From: Exiguobacterium aestuarii
Lineage (GTDB): Bacteria > Bacillota > Bacilli > Exiguobacteriales > Exiguobacteriaceae
Length of the DNA stretch: 64,000 nt
Assembly (NCBI RefSeq): GCF_020171655.1
Contig: NZ_JAIVAC010000001.1
Location: forward strand, 1,488,001-1,552,000
Direction: 5' to 3'
How positions within the stretch are numbered: the first letter of the stretch is position 1; each line of letters starts with the position of its first letter. The translations under genes and the position numbers were made by a program. The notes under the pieces were generated by a model that was not told the origin of the DNA, ran no database searches, and saw only the letters and a program-made list of their open reading frames with translations. Of the stretch, positions 8,128 through 16,794 are shown piece by piece.

Positions 8128-8655
8128 ATGATTATATGGATCAACGGCGCTTTCGGTTCAGGCAAAACCACATGTGCTAATATACTTCAGAAACAACTGC
8201 CGAACGCATTTCTCTATGACCCGGAGCAGGCTGGATTTTTCATTCGAAATCAATTACCGGAGAGCCTTCAGCAATCTGATTTTCAACATCACCCGGAATG
8301 GCGAGAGTTCAATTATCGAATGCTTTTGAAAATCGCAACGTCCTTTGATGGGGTCATCCTCGTTCCAATGACACTCGTTGACGCAACGTATGTAGATGAA
8401 ATCATCGGACGACTTCAACGAGAAGGCGTCGATGTACGACATATCATTCTCGAAGCGAATCGACGGACACTCGTGAAACGATTAAATAAACGATTCGAGT
8501 GGTTCAACTCTTGGGGGAAATCTCAAATCGACCGCTGCCAATCCGCATTCGAATCTGACATCCACGCAGAAAAGATTGTAACGGATTCTCAATCAAAACA
8601 AGATGTCGCGAGAGCAGTCGCTCAGCACGTAGGACTGACGCTTTCTTCAAAATGA
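8128..8655 (+). CDS. tmrB: TmrB-like P-loop ATPase (tunicamycin resistance protein family)
   Basis: A 175-residue P-loop protein whose N-terminus IIWINGAFGSGKTT closely follows the Bacillus TmrB pattern, with the shared YDPEQ.GF, FNY.LL, VPMT.V.. and KQIDRC-type (here SQIDRC) segments. TmrB binds ATP and tunicamycin and gives resistance to this inhibitor of wall-polymer synthesis. The protein is about 20 residues shorter than B. subtilis TmrB at the C-terminus, the part tied to membrane association there, so its role may differ. It starts after GAGGAGTAGG and its stop overlaps the convergent gene by nine bases. A TATAAT lies at 8089-8094 but with a weak -35. Confidence 0.75.
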   Translation: MIIWINGAFGSGKTTCANILQKQLPNAFLYDPEQAGFFIRNQLPESLQQSDFQHHPEWREFNYRMLLKIATSFDGVILVPMTLVDATYVDEIIGRLQREGVDVRHIILEANRRTLVKRLNKRFEWFNSWGKSQIDRCQSAFESDIHAEKIVTDSQSKQDVARAVAQHVGLTLSSK

Positions 8656-9087
8656 TTCAGATTCATACATCTCTTCTACAGGGTCGTCTTCCCATCGGAT
8701 GACGAGCTCGCTTGCATGGGAGAGATTCAACTCCACCGTCTCACATGTCGTATCCGTCAACCACATGCAGCGGAATAACAGCTGGCGGTAACCATACAAC
8801 TCATCGACAATCTCGAAACGTCCACGTTTTACAAAGTGGCTCAACTGTTCAATCGAACACACAGTATAAGTCGATTCACCAAATCGTGTAAGGGAAGAAG
8901 AATCTCGTTCCACCTTCGAAATCGTCACGGTAGCGCGTCCTGTCCAAACCGCTTCTTTCCTGAACAAATCACGGATTCCATCTTCAAAGACGAGACGGAT
9001 GGTCGAACCCATGACGGTCACTTCCGTGATGACAGCGTCATGTAAGGAAATCGGGACGCTTCGGTTTCGCATCGTATATTGTTTCAT
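8647..9087 (-). CDS. hypothetical protein (146 aa)
   Basis: No family recognised. The sequence alternates short beta-strand-like stretches (AVITEVTVMGSTIRLVFEDG) and ends with an acidic tail; no signal peptide or transmembrane segment, so probably cytosolic. The ATG directly follows the TGA of the upstream methyltransferase-like gene (TGAATG) with AAAGGAGGGA in front, so the two are translationally coupled. It is the last gene of a four-gene minus-strand cluster, and its stop overlaps the convergent tmrB-like gene. Confidence 0.6.
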   Translation of the reverse strand: MKQYTMRNRSVPISLHDAVITEVTVMGSTIRLVFEDGIRDLFRKEAVWTGRATVTISKVERDSSSLTRFGESTYTVCSIEQLSHFVKRGRFEIVDELYGYRQLLFRCMWLTDTTCETVELNLSHASELVIRWEDDPVEEMYESESF

Positions 9088-9705
9088 TCAATCCCTCCTT
9101 TTCTGAAACACATAATTCTCCACTTGTTTCGTATATCGAAAACCTTTCATCTTCTTCTTCACTTCTGCGATATCGACGTCTTTCCCTTTCGGCAATCGGA
9201 AATACTCGTCGAGCCCCGTCTGAACGAGTTCATTCGCACTTCCTATAACCCCAATCAATTCGAATGCCTCATCAAATCGTGCCAACGTCGCGTCCCCGTG
9301 ACTATCATTGCAGAGCAAGATGCCGCCTGGCTTCAAATAGTGTTTCGTCGCCTGACCAACCAATCCAGCATACTGTGAGATGATCAAATCGACCGGTTCG
9401 ATATCGAGCGGCTGCGTATAATCCTGACCAAAGAATTCAATCGTACATGGCTCATCGTATTCGTTTCTTTCATCCACCAGCCTATGCACCGCTTCGATGT
9501 GTTTGAAGAAACGAATCGTCCCTTTGAAACTGTCGACATAGATGACGTGAGGGATAACAAAGGATGGTGCGATATCGACGTGACTTCCAGGATAAAGCGC
9601 CCGCTTCACGTCGAAGGTTCTCGCAATCGTTTTATATACTCGTTTCCGGTCACCAATTTTTTGTGCGTACGCCTCATACGTGGCTGACACTTGTTCACGG
9701 TTCAT
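9088..9705 (-). CDS. putative SAM-dependent methyltransferase-like protein
   Basis: About 205 residues with a Rossmann-like pattern: a YPGSHVDIAPSF strand-loop that could be a degenerate motif I, VIYVDSF as the acidic strand 2, DLIISQYAG as strand 4, and LKPGGILLCND as the typical strand 5 of class I methyltransferases. The usual GxGxG is absent, so methyltransferase activity is not certain. The start at 9705 is set by AGGAGGGTCCAG. It overlaps or abuts both neighbours in the cluster, downstream of a GNAT gene. Confidence 0.5.
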   Translation of the reverse strand: MNREQVSATYEAYAQKIGDRKRVYKTIARTFDVKRALYPGSHVDIAPSFVIPHVIYVDSFKGTIRFFKHIEAVHRLVDERNEYDEPCTIEFFGQDYTQPLDIEPVDLIISQYAGLVGQATKHYLKPGGILLCNDSHGDATLARFDEAFELIGVIGSANELVQTGLDEYFRLPKGKDVDIAEVKKKMKGFRYTKQVENYVFQKRRD

Positions 9706-9715
9706 CTGGACCCTC

Positions 9716-10249
9716 CTAGTATAAGTATCCGAGCAAATCAAGCTTTCCATCGGTCCATCGTTTGTCTCCCACCTGACGAATCATCAATTCTTCAAATCGT
9801 GCTTCCCCGATTCCTCGTGTCGTTTGATTCTCGTCATTGATTTGAAGCCACGTGCATGTATTGGATACCGTGTGAAACCCAATGCGTTCGTAAAGATCTG
9901 GTCGGTCAGCGAACAACAGGAGAAAGTCGATTGGGTACGCTTCCCCGAGCGCGATGACTTTTTCCATTAACGCCCGTCCGACCCCACGTCCCCGCACTGC
10001 TTCCCGTACGTATAAATCGATGATGCCAAGCACGTGAATCGGAGTTCCATCCATATTCATCACACGAAAATCTAACCCGACTTGTCCGATGATTTGTTGA
10101 TCCTCATACGCGATGAGCCGAAGATGCGGCAGTTGCTTAAAGTAGCGGCGATTCGGATAAATGGAAGGAAATGAATGCTGTAATAGCTCAATCAGTTCCG
10201 TATCCATCGATTCTGAAATGGTCATCTCGAGGTGCTGCTCGATTCTCAT
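9716..10249 (-). CDS. GNAT family N-acetyltransferase
   Basis: A 177-residue acetyltransferase with the acetyl-CoA motif RGRGVGRALM near residue 90, preceded by GIIDLYV and followed by DFLLLFADRPDLYERIGF, which is the usual strand-helix of the YhbS-like GNAT proteins. The acceptor is unknown. The start overlaps the stop of the upstream reductase gene by four bases (ATGA), so they are co-translated. The next gene in the cluster begins 10 bases after its stop. Confidence 0.8.
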   Translation of the reverse strand: MRIEQHLEMTISESMDTELIELLQHSFPSIYPNRRYFKQLPHLRLIAYEDQQIIGQVGLDFRVMNMDGTPIHVLGIIDLYVREAVRGRGVGRALMEKVIALGEAYPIDFLLLFADRPDLYERIGFHTVSNTCTWLQINDENQTTRGIGEARFEELMIRQVGDKRWTDGKLDLLGYLY

Positions 10250-10839
10250 AGCCCCTCTCCATCTTGTTGAATACGTTCGTAGCGGACGATACTGACTCCG
10301 TTCGGCATCAGCTGTTGCTCGACTACATCAAGTTGAAGTGGCAAGATGTTTCCATCTGGGAAAAGACGTTTTCCAGAACCAATGATAATCGGATACATGA
10401 TCAATCGGTATTCATCGATGAGGTCGTTCGCGAGTAACGTGTGTACGAGTTCACTGCTGCCCCAGACGTGTAAATCCGGTCCGTCCTGTTGTTTGAGTCG
10501 TTTCAATGATTCGACCGGGTCTGTCAGAAACGTCGTTGATTCCCATTGTGAATCATGTGAATGCCTACTAACCACATACTTCACTGCACGGTTGGCTTCC
10601 GGCCAAATGTCATCATGTTTTGGCCAGTAACTCGCCCACTGATCATATGTTTTTCGACCAAGTAACAGATCAAACTCACTGTGCATCTGCGTTCGAATCC
10701 AAATGCCGAGCTCTTGACTCGAAAACGACTCTGTCCATCCTCCATGCATGAAATCCCCGCTCTTGTCCTCTTCTTTTCCACCAGGTGCTTGAATTACACC
10801 ATCCAATGACAAATGTTCTAGAACAATAATCTTCCTCAT
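10246..10839 (-). CDS. dihydrofolate reductase-like / RibD C-terminal domain protein
   Basis: A 197-residue protein of the stand-alone RibD-C/DHFR-fold family. The N-terminal MRKIIVLEHLSLDGVIQAPGG, the LLLGRKTYD segment and the late VWGSSELVHTLL and YPIIIGSGKRLF segments match the family and indicate an NADPH site. It lacks a deaminase domain, so it is not the riboflavin enzyme (ribD lies at 26.8 kb). Physiological substrate unknown. Start 10839 follows AAAGGGGAGTCGGAG; upstream codons overlap the rlmCD terminator. First gene of a four-gene cluster. Confidence 0.8.
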   Translation of the reverse strand: MRKIIVLEHLSLDGVIQAPGGKEEDKSGDFMHGGWTESFSSQELGIWIRTQMHSEFDLLLGRKTYDQWASYWPKHDDIWPEANRAVKYVVSRHSHDSQWESTTFLTDPVESLKRLKQQDGPDLHVWGSSELVHTLLANDLIDEYRLIMYPIIIGSGKRLFPDGNILPLQLDVVEQQLMPNGVSIVRYERIQQDGEGL

Positions 10840-10864
10840 CTCCGACTCCCCTTTCGGCTGTTTG

Positions 10865-10897
10865 CAAAAAAAGCCCTCGATTGATTCAATCGAAGGC
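10865..10897 (-). terminator. terminator of rlmCD
   Basis: GCC-TCGATT / AATCGA-GGC stem (73-97) with seven T on the minus strand, 15 bases after the rlmCD stop. Confidence 0.75.
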
Positions 10898-10911
10898 ATC
10901 ATACATTCATC

Positions 10912-12273
10912 TTATTCTACTTTCTCCATCCATGCCACCGTCTCCACATGCGCCGTATGCGGGAACATGTCGACCGGTGTCACTTCCATCAAGCGATAGC
11001 CACGGTCGGCAAGATAACGCATATCACGTGCTTGTGTCGCGACGTTGCATGAGACGTATACGATTCGCTTCGGTCCCATCTCGACCATCGTCTCGAGGAA
11101 TGACTCGGCACATCCTTTACGCGGCGGGTCGACGACGATCACGTCCGGATTCACACCGTCTTTCTTCCACTGTGGGAGCACATCTTCGGCCGCTCCACAT
11201 GCGTACGTCACGTTATCGATCTCATTGACGAGCGCATTTTGTTTCGCATCCTCGATTGCTTCCGGTACGACTTCGACACCGTAAACGTGTGCCGCTTTCC
11301 GGGCGAGGAAGAGGCTGATTGTCCCGATGCCACAATACGCATCGACGACTTGCTCCGTACCTGACAGTTGTGCGTATTCTAACGCTTTCCCGTACAACTT
11401 CTCTGTTTGGACCGGGTTGACTTGGAAGAACGAGTGCGGGGAAATCGTGAACGTGAGTCCTGCGATTTTGTCCTCAATCGTCTCATGACCGTAGAGCAAC
11501 TTGTTCGTCGCCCCGAGGATGACGTTCGTCTTGTCCGGGTTGACGTTTTGCATGATCGACGTCACGTCCGGGAGACGCTCGACGATGTCCGCGACAATCT
11601 CATTCACGCCTTTTAGTTTCGTCGTCTTCGTGATGAGGACGATCATGAGTTCACCTGAATGGTACCCGTAACGGGCCATGACATGACGAATGACCCCGCG
11701 GCCTGTCTTCTCGTCATACGCTGGCACGCCATGTGCGTCCAATACATCACGAACGACTTGGATTGCCTTGTCATTACGCTTATCTTGAATCAAACACTCG
11801 CTCATCTCGACGATGTCATGCGAACGAGGACGATAGAAGCCTGAGACGAGACGGTCCCCTTCTTGTTTGAACGGGACTTGTGCCTTGTTGCGGTAGCGCC
11901 AAGGTTCTGGCATCCCAATCGTGTCATGTACCGGTACATCGAACTGACCGAGACGCTTCAACGCATCGACGACGCGTTCCCGTTTTTGGCGAAGTTGTCC
12001 TTCATAGCTGAAGTGTTGTAGCTGGCAGCCGCCACATTGATAAAAGATCGGGCACGGCGGCTCGACGCGGTCGGCACTCGCTTCTTTCACGTTCAACAAT
12101 CGGGCGAACCCGTACTGCTTGTTCGTCTTCGTCACGACGATTTCGACCGTCTCTCCTGGCAACGCGTTCGGGACGAACAGCGTATAGCCATCGACACGTG
12201 CTACACCCGCCCCTTCATGGGTTAGGTCGTGGACGTGGACATCGAGACGATCATTCTTTTTCACTGGTAGCAT
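10912..12273 (-). CDS. rlmCD: 23S rRNA (uracil-5-)-methyltransferase, RlmCD/RumA type
   Basis: SAM-dependent m5U methylation of 23S rRNA. The 453-residue protein has an N-terminal TRAM domain (about 1-60), a cysteine cluster CPIFYQCGGCQLQHF (about 70-84) that would hold an Fe-S cluster, a class I methyltransferase core with VVDAYCGIGTISLF, the DPPRKGC motif and the catalytic cysteine in YVSCNVATQARD. All key residues of the RlmD/TrmA superfamily are present. Start 12273 follows GGAAGGAG. It lies downstream of dagK as in Bacillus, but a strong terminator separates them. RlmCD versus RlmD specificity is inferred from the phylum. Confidence 0.88.
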   Translation of the reverse strand: MLPVKKNDRLDVHVHDLTHEGAGVARVDGYTLFVPNALPGETVEIVVTKTNKQYGFARLLNVKEASADRVEPPCPIFYQCGGCQLQHFSYEGQLRQKRERVVDALKRLGQFDVPVHDTIGMPEPWRYRNKAQVPFKQEGDRLVSGFYRPRSHDIVEMSECLIQDKRNDKAIQVVRDVLDAHGVPAYDEKTGRGVIRHVMARYGYHSGELMIVLITKTTKLKGVNEIVADIVERLPDVTSIMQNVNPDKTNVILGATNKLLYGHETIEDKIAGLTFTISPHSFFQVNPVQTEKLYGKALEYAQLSGTEQVVDAYCGIGTISLFLARKAAHVYGVEVVPEAIEDAKQNALVNEIDNVTYACGAAEDVLPQWKKDGVNPDVIVVDPPRKGCAESFLETMVEMGPKRIVYVSCNVATQARDMRYLADRGYRLMEVTPVDMFPHTAHVETVAWMEKVE

Positions 12274-12289
12274 ACGAATGCTCCTTCCA

Positions 12290-12324
12290 TTACAAATAGG
12301 AATGACTGATGTCGTCATTCCTAT
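12290..12324 (-). terminator. terminator of dagK
   Basis: Perfect 11-bp stem ATAGGAATGAC / GTCATTCCTAT; minus-strand tail TTTGTAATG is a short T-run, and CTTTTC follows on the plus strand. Confidence 0.65.
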
Positions 12325-12328
12325 CTTT

Positions 12329-13327
12329 TCACTCTGCTTTATCTAGCGAAACATTGAACAATTGCTTGATCATCTGTTCGCGTTCATATTGTGCATTCAA
12401 ATCTTCCATCTCGCGGATCCGGGCGTTCGGTGCGAGCACCGTCAAGTGACGGAACAAGTTCCGCATCTCACCTGTGCACTCCCCTCCATACTCTCCGTCG
12501 ATGTTCAGACTCATCGGCTCGGTCGTCTTCATCTTGACGCGGCTCGTCTTCACATGTTCGACGAGTGGGCTCGACAAATGTTCCCCGCGGAGGAGAAGAC
12601 GGACGACATGGATGAATTCAAACAAGTTACATTTCCGAAGGATGAACAAGTCGAACAACCCGTCATTCAACGACGCGTGCGGTGAGATTTTTTCAAATCC
12701 ACCGACTGAATTCGAGTTCGATGTGAGGAAGACCATGACTTCGCCTTGGAATGTCCCTTCATCGTGCTCGAGCTCGATATATGTCGGTTTGATGAGTGGC
12801 AGTTTCTCCATTCCCTTCACGTAATACGCGAGCTGTCCGAGTGCCGTCTTCAACTTCGATGGCACCTCATACGAGAGCTCGGTCATGATTCCACCCCCGG
12901 CGATATTGATGAAATAGTGGATATCACCTTTCTCGCCTTCGATCTCCCCGAGGTCGACCGGCATCTCGAACCCATCACAAATGACGTCGAGTGCGCCGAC
13001 GACGCTCAGTGGAATCCGCATCGCCCGGGCAAAGTCGTTCGTCGTCCCGACCGGAATGAGACCGATTGTCGGACGATTCTCAAGCGGTGCGAGCCCTGAG
13101 ATGACTTCATTCAATGTCCCGTCTCCACCTGCGGCGATGATGAGGTCGAACTCGGCCGCTGAGGCCCGTTTTGCTTCGAGCGTGGCATCACCAATCGCTT
13201 TCGTCGCATACGTCGACGTCTCATAACCCGCATCCTCGAGGCGGTTCAAAATGTACGGGAGTTCCCGTTTGATCACTTCTTTACCAGATGTCGGGTTATA
13301 AATGACCCGCGCACGTTTCCGTTGCAT
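12329..13327 (-). CDS. dagK: diacylglycerol kinase
   Basis: Soluble diacylglycerol kinase that phosphorylates diacylglycerol left over from lipoteichoic acid synthesis, returning it to phosphatidic acid. The 332-residue protein has the N-terminal YNPTSGK motif (about residue 9), the nucleotide-binding AAGGDGTLNEV (about 64-74), and IPVGTTNDFAR (about 91), all hallmarks of the DAGK catalytic domain. No transmembrane segment, as expected for DgkB. Start 13327 follows GGGGAGAG. It sits behind gatB as in Bacillus; a hairpin lies between the two genes. Confidence 0.9.
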   Translation of the reverse strand: MQRKRARVIYNPTSGKEVIKRELPYILNRLEDAGYETSTYATKAIGDATLEAKRASAAEFDLIIAAGGDGTLNEVISGLAPLENRPTIGLIPVGTTNDFARAMRIPLSVVGALDVICDGFEMPVDLGEIEGEKGDIHYFINIAGGGIMTELSYEVPSKLKTALGQLAYYVKGMEKLPLIKPTYIELEHDEGTFQGEVMVFLTSNSNSVGGFEKISPHASLNDGLFDLFILRKCNLFEFIHVVRLLLRGEHLSSPLVEHVKTSRVKMKTTEPMSLNIDGEYGGECTGEMRNLFRHLTVLAPNARIREMEDLNAQYEREQMIKQLFNVSLDKAE

Positions 13328-13359
13328 ATTGATTCTCTCCCCTGTGCTCAACTCGAGCG

Positions 13360-13383
13360 AAAAGCGAGACACAAGTGTCTCGC
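13360..13383 (-). terminator. hairpin after gatB
   Basis: Perfect GCGAGACA-CAAG-TGTCTCGC hairpin; the minus-strand tail (CTTTTCGC) has four T, so read-through into dagK is possible. Confidence 0.6.
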
Positions 13384-13390
13384 CGCCTGC

Positions 13391-14821
13391 TTAGCGTTTT
13401 GCGATCTCTTCGTGGAACAAGCCATCGAGGAGTGCCGGGTTCGCCATCCCTTTCGTCTGTTTCATGATTTGCCCGATGATGAAGCCTTTCGCACGGTCTT
13501 TCCCGTTCTTAAAGTCTTCGATCATTTGCGGGTGTGCCTCGAACAATTCGAGGATGTAGCCACGGAGCAAGTTCTCGTCCGAGATTTGGGCGAGACCGTT
13601 CGCTTCGACATACGCTTTCGGCTCTGCACCCTCTTCCATCATCGCTGTGAAGACACGCTTCGCAATCTTCGATGAAATCGTCCCTTCCGCGATCAAGCGG
13701 ATGAGTTCTGCGAGTGCTTCTGGTGTCAACTTCATCGTTTCGACCGTTTCATTCGACTTGTTCAAGTGACCGAGTACTTCACCCATGAGCCAGTTCGCCG
13801 CTGCTTTCGGTTCAGCTCCAGCCGCTGTCGTCGCTTCGAAGAAGTCCGAGAACTCACGCGTCGACGTGAGAGCTTTCGCGTCGTATGCCGAGAGACCGTA
13901 TTGGCTCATGTAGCGTTCACGACGTGCTGCCGGCATCTCTGGAATCGTCGCGCGAATGCGCTCTTTCCACGCCTCATCGATTTCGAGACGGACGAGGTCT
14001 GGTTCTGGGAAGTAGCGGTAGTCCGCTGCCCCTTCTTTGACACGCATGAGAATCGTCTTTTTCGCTGCTTCGTCGTAGCGGAGCGTCTCTTGACGCATGA
14101 CGCCACCTGAGAGAAGCAACTTGCGGTGACGCGTCTCTTCAAAGTCGAGTGCCTTCAAGACGTTCGAGAACGAGTTCAAGTTCTTGAGCTCTGTCTTCGT
14201 CCCAAACTTCTCTTGCCCGAATGGACGGACCGAGATGTTACAGTCACAGCGAAGCGATCCTTCTTCCATCTTGACGTCCGAGACGCCAGCGAACGAAAGG
14301 ACCTCTTTCAAACGCTCGAGGTACGCGACCGCATCTTTCGGTGAACGCATATCTGCTTCACTGACAATCTCGATGAGCGGTGATCCGGTCCGGTTGAAGT
14401 CGACGACCGAGTGTTTCTCGCCCGTGTGGTTCATCTTTCCAGCATCTTCTTCCAAATGTACGCGCTCGATGCGGAATCGTTTCATCTCGCCATCGACTTC
14501 GACGTCGACGTGGCCGTTTGAACCGATTGGCTTGTCAAACTGCGAGATTTGATACGCTTTTGGCGTGTCTGGGTAGAAGTAGTTTTTACGGTCAAATTTC
14601 GTATCTGTCGCAATCTCACAGTTGAGTGCCATCGCCGCTTTGATGGCGAGGTTGACCGCTTCTTCGTTCAATTTAGGCAAGACGCCCGGGTGTCCGAGAC
14701 AAATCGGACACGTCTGTGTATTCGTTTCGGCACCGTAAGTGCGTGAGCAGCCACACCAAATCTTCGACTTCGTGCTCAGCTCGGCGTGCACCTCGATCCC
14801 GATGATCGTTTCAAAGTTCAT
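13391..14821 (-). CDS. gatB: Asp-tRNA(Asn)/Glu-tRNA(Gln) amidotransferase subunit B
   Basis: GatB is the kinase subunit of GatCAB; it activates misacylated Glu-tRNA(Gln) or Asp-tRNA(Asn) by ATP-dependent phosphorylation. The 476-residue protein begins [17 protein letters not shown], has the zinc-type cysteines in [11 protein letters not shown] and [13 protein letters not shown], and the family segment [13 protein letters not shown] (about 147), and ends with the helical and YqeY-like tail domains (after about residue 330). It lies 12 bases behind gatA, with a good AAGGAGGA site, so it is the third gene of the gatCAB operon. Confidence 0.97.
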   Translation of the reverse strand: MNFETIIGIEVHAELSTKSKIWCGCSRTYGAETNTQTCPICLGHPGVLPKLNEEAVNLAIKAAMALNCEIATDTKFDRKNYFYPDTPKAYQISQFDKPIGSNGHVDVEVDGEMKRFRIERVHLEEDAGKMNHTGEKHSVVDFNRTGSPLIEIVSEADMRSPKDAVAYLERLKEVLSFAGVSDVKMEEGSLRCDCNISVRPFGQEKFGTKTELKNLNSFSNVLKALDFEETRHRKLLLSGGVMRQETLRYDEAAKKTILMRVKEGAADYRYFPEPDLVRLEIDEAWKERIRATIPEMPAARRERYMSQYGLSAYDAKALTSTREFSDFFEATTAAGAEPKAAANWLMGEVLGHLNKSNETVETMKLTPEALAELIRLIAEGTISSKIAKRVFTAMMEEGAEPKAYVEANGLAQISDENLLRGYILELFEAHPQMIEDFKNGKDRAKGFIIGQIMKQTKGMANPALLDGLFHEEIAKR

Positions 14822-14833
14822 CGTACGTCCTCC

Positions 14834-16276
14834 TTAGAGCTGTGGCATCTTGAAACCGCCGTTTGCTTGTTCAAAAGCATGGGCCACGCGGTAAAGTGTT
14901 GATTCATCAAAGTAGTTCCCGATAATTTGAAGACCGACCGGAAGACCTTCTGAAAGACCTGCCGGGACCGAGATCGCCGGGATACCGACCAAGTTGACCG
15001 GAATCGTCATGATATCGTTCGCATACATCGTGAGCGGATCGTCGAGCTGTTCGCCTAGTTTGAACGCTGTCGTCGGTGCAGTTGGTCCAACGATGGCATC
15101 ATACTCTTCGAACACTTTCGCGAAGTCCTGCTTCATGAGGGTACGGACTTGTTGTGCTTTCTTATAGAACGCATCGTAATAACCAGAGCTGAGCGCATAT
15201 GTCCCAAGCATGATCCGGCGTTTGACCTCGTCACCGAAACCTTGTTCACGCGAATACGTGAACACTTCGTCGAGCGTGTCCGCTTCGGCACGACGTCCGT
15301 AACGGATACCGTCGAAACGAGCCAAGTTCGAAGAGGCTTCTGATGATGCGAGCAAGTAGTAAGCCGAGAGCGCGTACTTCACGGACGGAATCGATACCGT
15401 CTCGATCGTCGCACCGAGAGACTTGAGCGTCTCAATCGCTTTTTCAATCTGTTCACGGACGCCTGGCGCGACGCCTTCTGCCATGAACTCTTCCGGGAGG
15501 GCAAACTTCATCCCCGTCAAATCTTGGTTGAGCGCTGCCGTATAGTCCGGCACCTCGACCTCGGCTGACGTCGAATCCATGTCACAGTGTCCCGCAATCG
15601 TATTCAATAAGTAAGCATTGTCTTCAACGGTACGCGTGAGCGGACCGATTTGGTCAAGTGACGACGCGAAGGCAACGAGGCCGAAGCGTGAGACGAGACC
15701 GTATGTCGGTTTCATACCGACGACACCGCAATAAGCGGCCGGTTGACGAATCGAACCACCCGTATCCGAACCGAGGCTAAAGAGGACTTGTCCAGCTGCG
15801 ACCGATGCCGCTGAACCGCCTGAAGAACCTCCTGGTACACGTGTCGGGTCCCATGGGTTACGGACCGGTTTGAACGCCGAGTTCTCGTTCGATGAACCCA
15901 TTGCAAACTCGTCCATGTTCAACTTGCCGATTGTGACGGCACCGGCGTCATGAAGACGCTCGACGACTGTCGCATCGTGGGCCGGGACGAAGTTCTCGAG
16001 GAACGTCGAGGCACATGTCGTGCGCATCCCTTTTGTGACGATGTTGTCTTTCACACCGATTGGCATCCCGAAGAGCGGATCTTCTGATGTTTTGGCGAGC
16101 TCGTCCATGCGTTTCGCTTGCTCGAACGCATCTTCATTGAGCGTCAAAAACGCACCAATTTTGTCATCTGTCGCTTCGATGCGGTCAAATGACTCTTTGA
16201 CGAGGTCTGTGACCGTGACTTCGCCTTCTTTTAATAGCGTGTGCAGCTTCGCTACACCGTGGTCAAATAAACTCAT
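14834..16276 (-). CDS. gatA: Asp-tRNA(Asn)/Glu-tRNA(Gln) amidotransferase subunit A
   Basis: GatA is the glutaminase/amidase subunit that supplies ammonia to GatB. The 480-residue protein carries the amidase signature: the lysine in [10 protein letters not shown] (about residue 75-80), the [14 protein letters not shown] serine-rich loop, and [15 protein letters not shown] with the nucleophilic serine near residue 175. Length and motifs are typical. It follows gatC by 11 bases with an AAGGAGG site. Confidence 0.97.
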   Translation of the reverse strand: MSLFDHGVAKLHTLLKEGEVTVTDLVKESFDRIEATDDKIGAFLTLNEDAFEQAKRMDELAKTSEDPLFGMPIGVKDNIVTKGMRTTCASTFLENFVPAHDATVVERLHDAGAVTIGKLNMDEFAMGSSNENSAFKPVRNPWDPTRVPGGSSGGSAASVAAGQVLFSLGSDTGGSIRQPAAYCGVVGMKPTYGLVSRFGLVAFASSLDQIGPLTRTVEDNAYLLNTIAGHCDMDSTSAEVEVPDYTAALNQDLTGMKFALPEEFMAEGVAPGVREQIEKAIETLKSLGATIETVSIPSVKYALSAYYLLASSEASSNLARFDGIRYGRRAEADTLDEVFTYSREQGFGDEVKRRIMLGTYALSSGYYDAFYKKAQQVRTLMKQDFAKVFEEYDAIVGPTAPTTAFKLGEQLDDPLTMYANDIMTIPVNLVGIPAISVPAGLSEGLPVGLQIIGNYFDESTLYRVAHAFEQANGGFKMPQL

Positions 16277-16287
16277 GAAAGGCCTCC

Positions 16288-16578
16288 TTACTCAAAGACC
16301 GCAGGGACACGGACTTGACCGTTCTCCCAGTCAGGTGCCATCCGTTCGACTTCCTCACGTGGAAGCGATGGACGAACCTCGTCTTTGCGTAGTACGTTTT
16401 TCAAATCTAGGGCATGGGTCGTCGGTTCGACGCCCGTTGTATCCAGCTCATCGAGTTGCTCGGCGAACTCGAGAATTTTTGTCAATTGCTCCGTGAAGTG
16501 CGTCACTTCTTCATCCGTGATCGCAAGTCGGGCAAGTCCGGCAACGTGCCGAACTTCAGCTTCTGTAATACGAGCCAA
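16288..16578 (-). CDS. gatC: Asp-tRNA(Asn)/Glu-tRNA(Gln) amidotransferase subunit C
   Basis: GatC wraps around the GatA-GatB interface and stabilises it. The 96-residue product starts (M)[17 protein letters not shown] and ends with the expected [11 protein letters not shown] segment. I use the TTG at 16576-16578 as start because GGAGG lies eight bases upstream and the resulting length is the normal 95-96 residues; the ATG 15 bases upstream overlaps the ribosome binding site. It is the promoter-proximal gene of the gatCAB operon. Confidence 0.93.
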   Translation of the reverse strand: MARITEAEVRHVAGLARLAITDEEVTHFTEQLTKILEFAEQLDELDTTGVEPTTHALDLKNVLRKDEVRPSLPREEVERMAPDWENGQVRVPAVFE

Positions 16579-16613
16579 AATTCCCACCTCCAACAGTTTT
16601 CAATACATCGTTC

Positions 16614-16641
16614 ATTATCATACCACTTTTTCATAAGACAA
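16614..16641 (-). promoter_or_regulatory. sigma-A-type promoter of gatCAB
   Basis: On the minus strand TTGTCT (16636-16641), a 16-base spacer and GATAAT (16614-16619) lie 35 bases before the gatC start codon. Confidence 0.6.
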
Positions 16642-16794
16642 AAAAGGAAATCTATCTCGTTCTAAATTGTCTCATTTTTATGAAACTAGGGGAATCCTCC
16701 CCGAATATTGACCCGCTTTCCAAATCAGCTATACGGTCGAAGCGCGATTCTGATTATGCTTATGTATAGAAACGATTCGTTAAGGAGGAATCAT

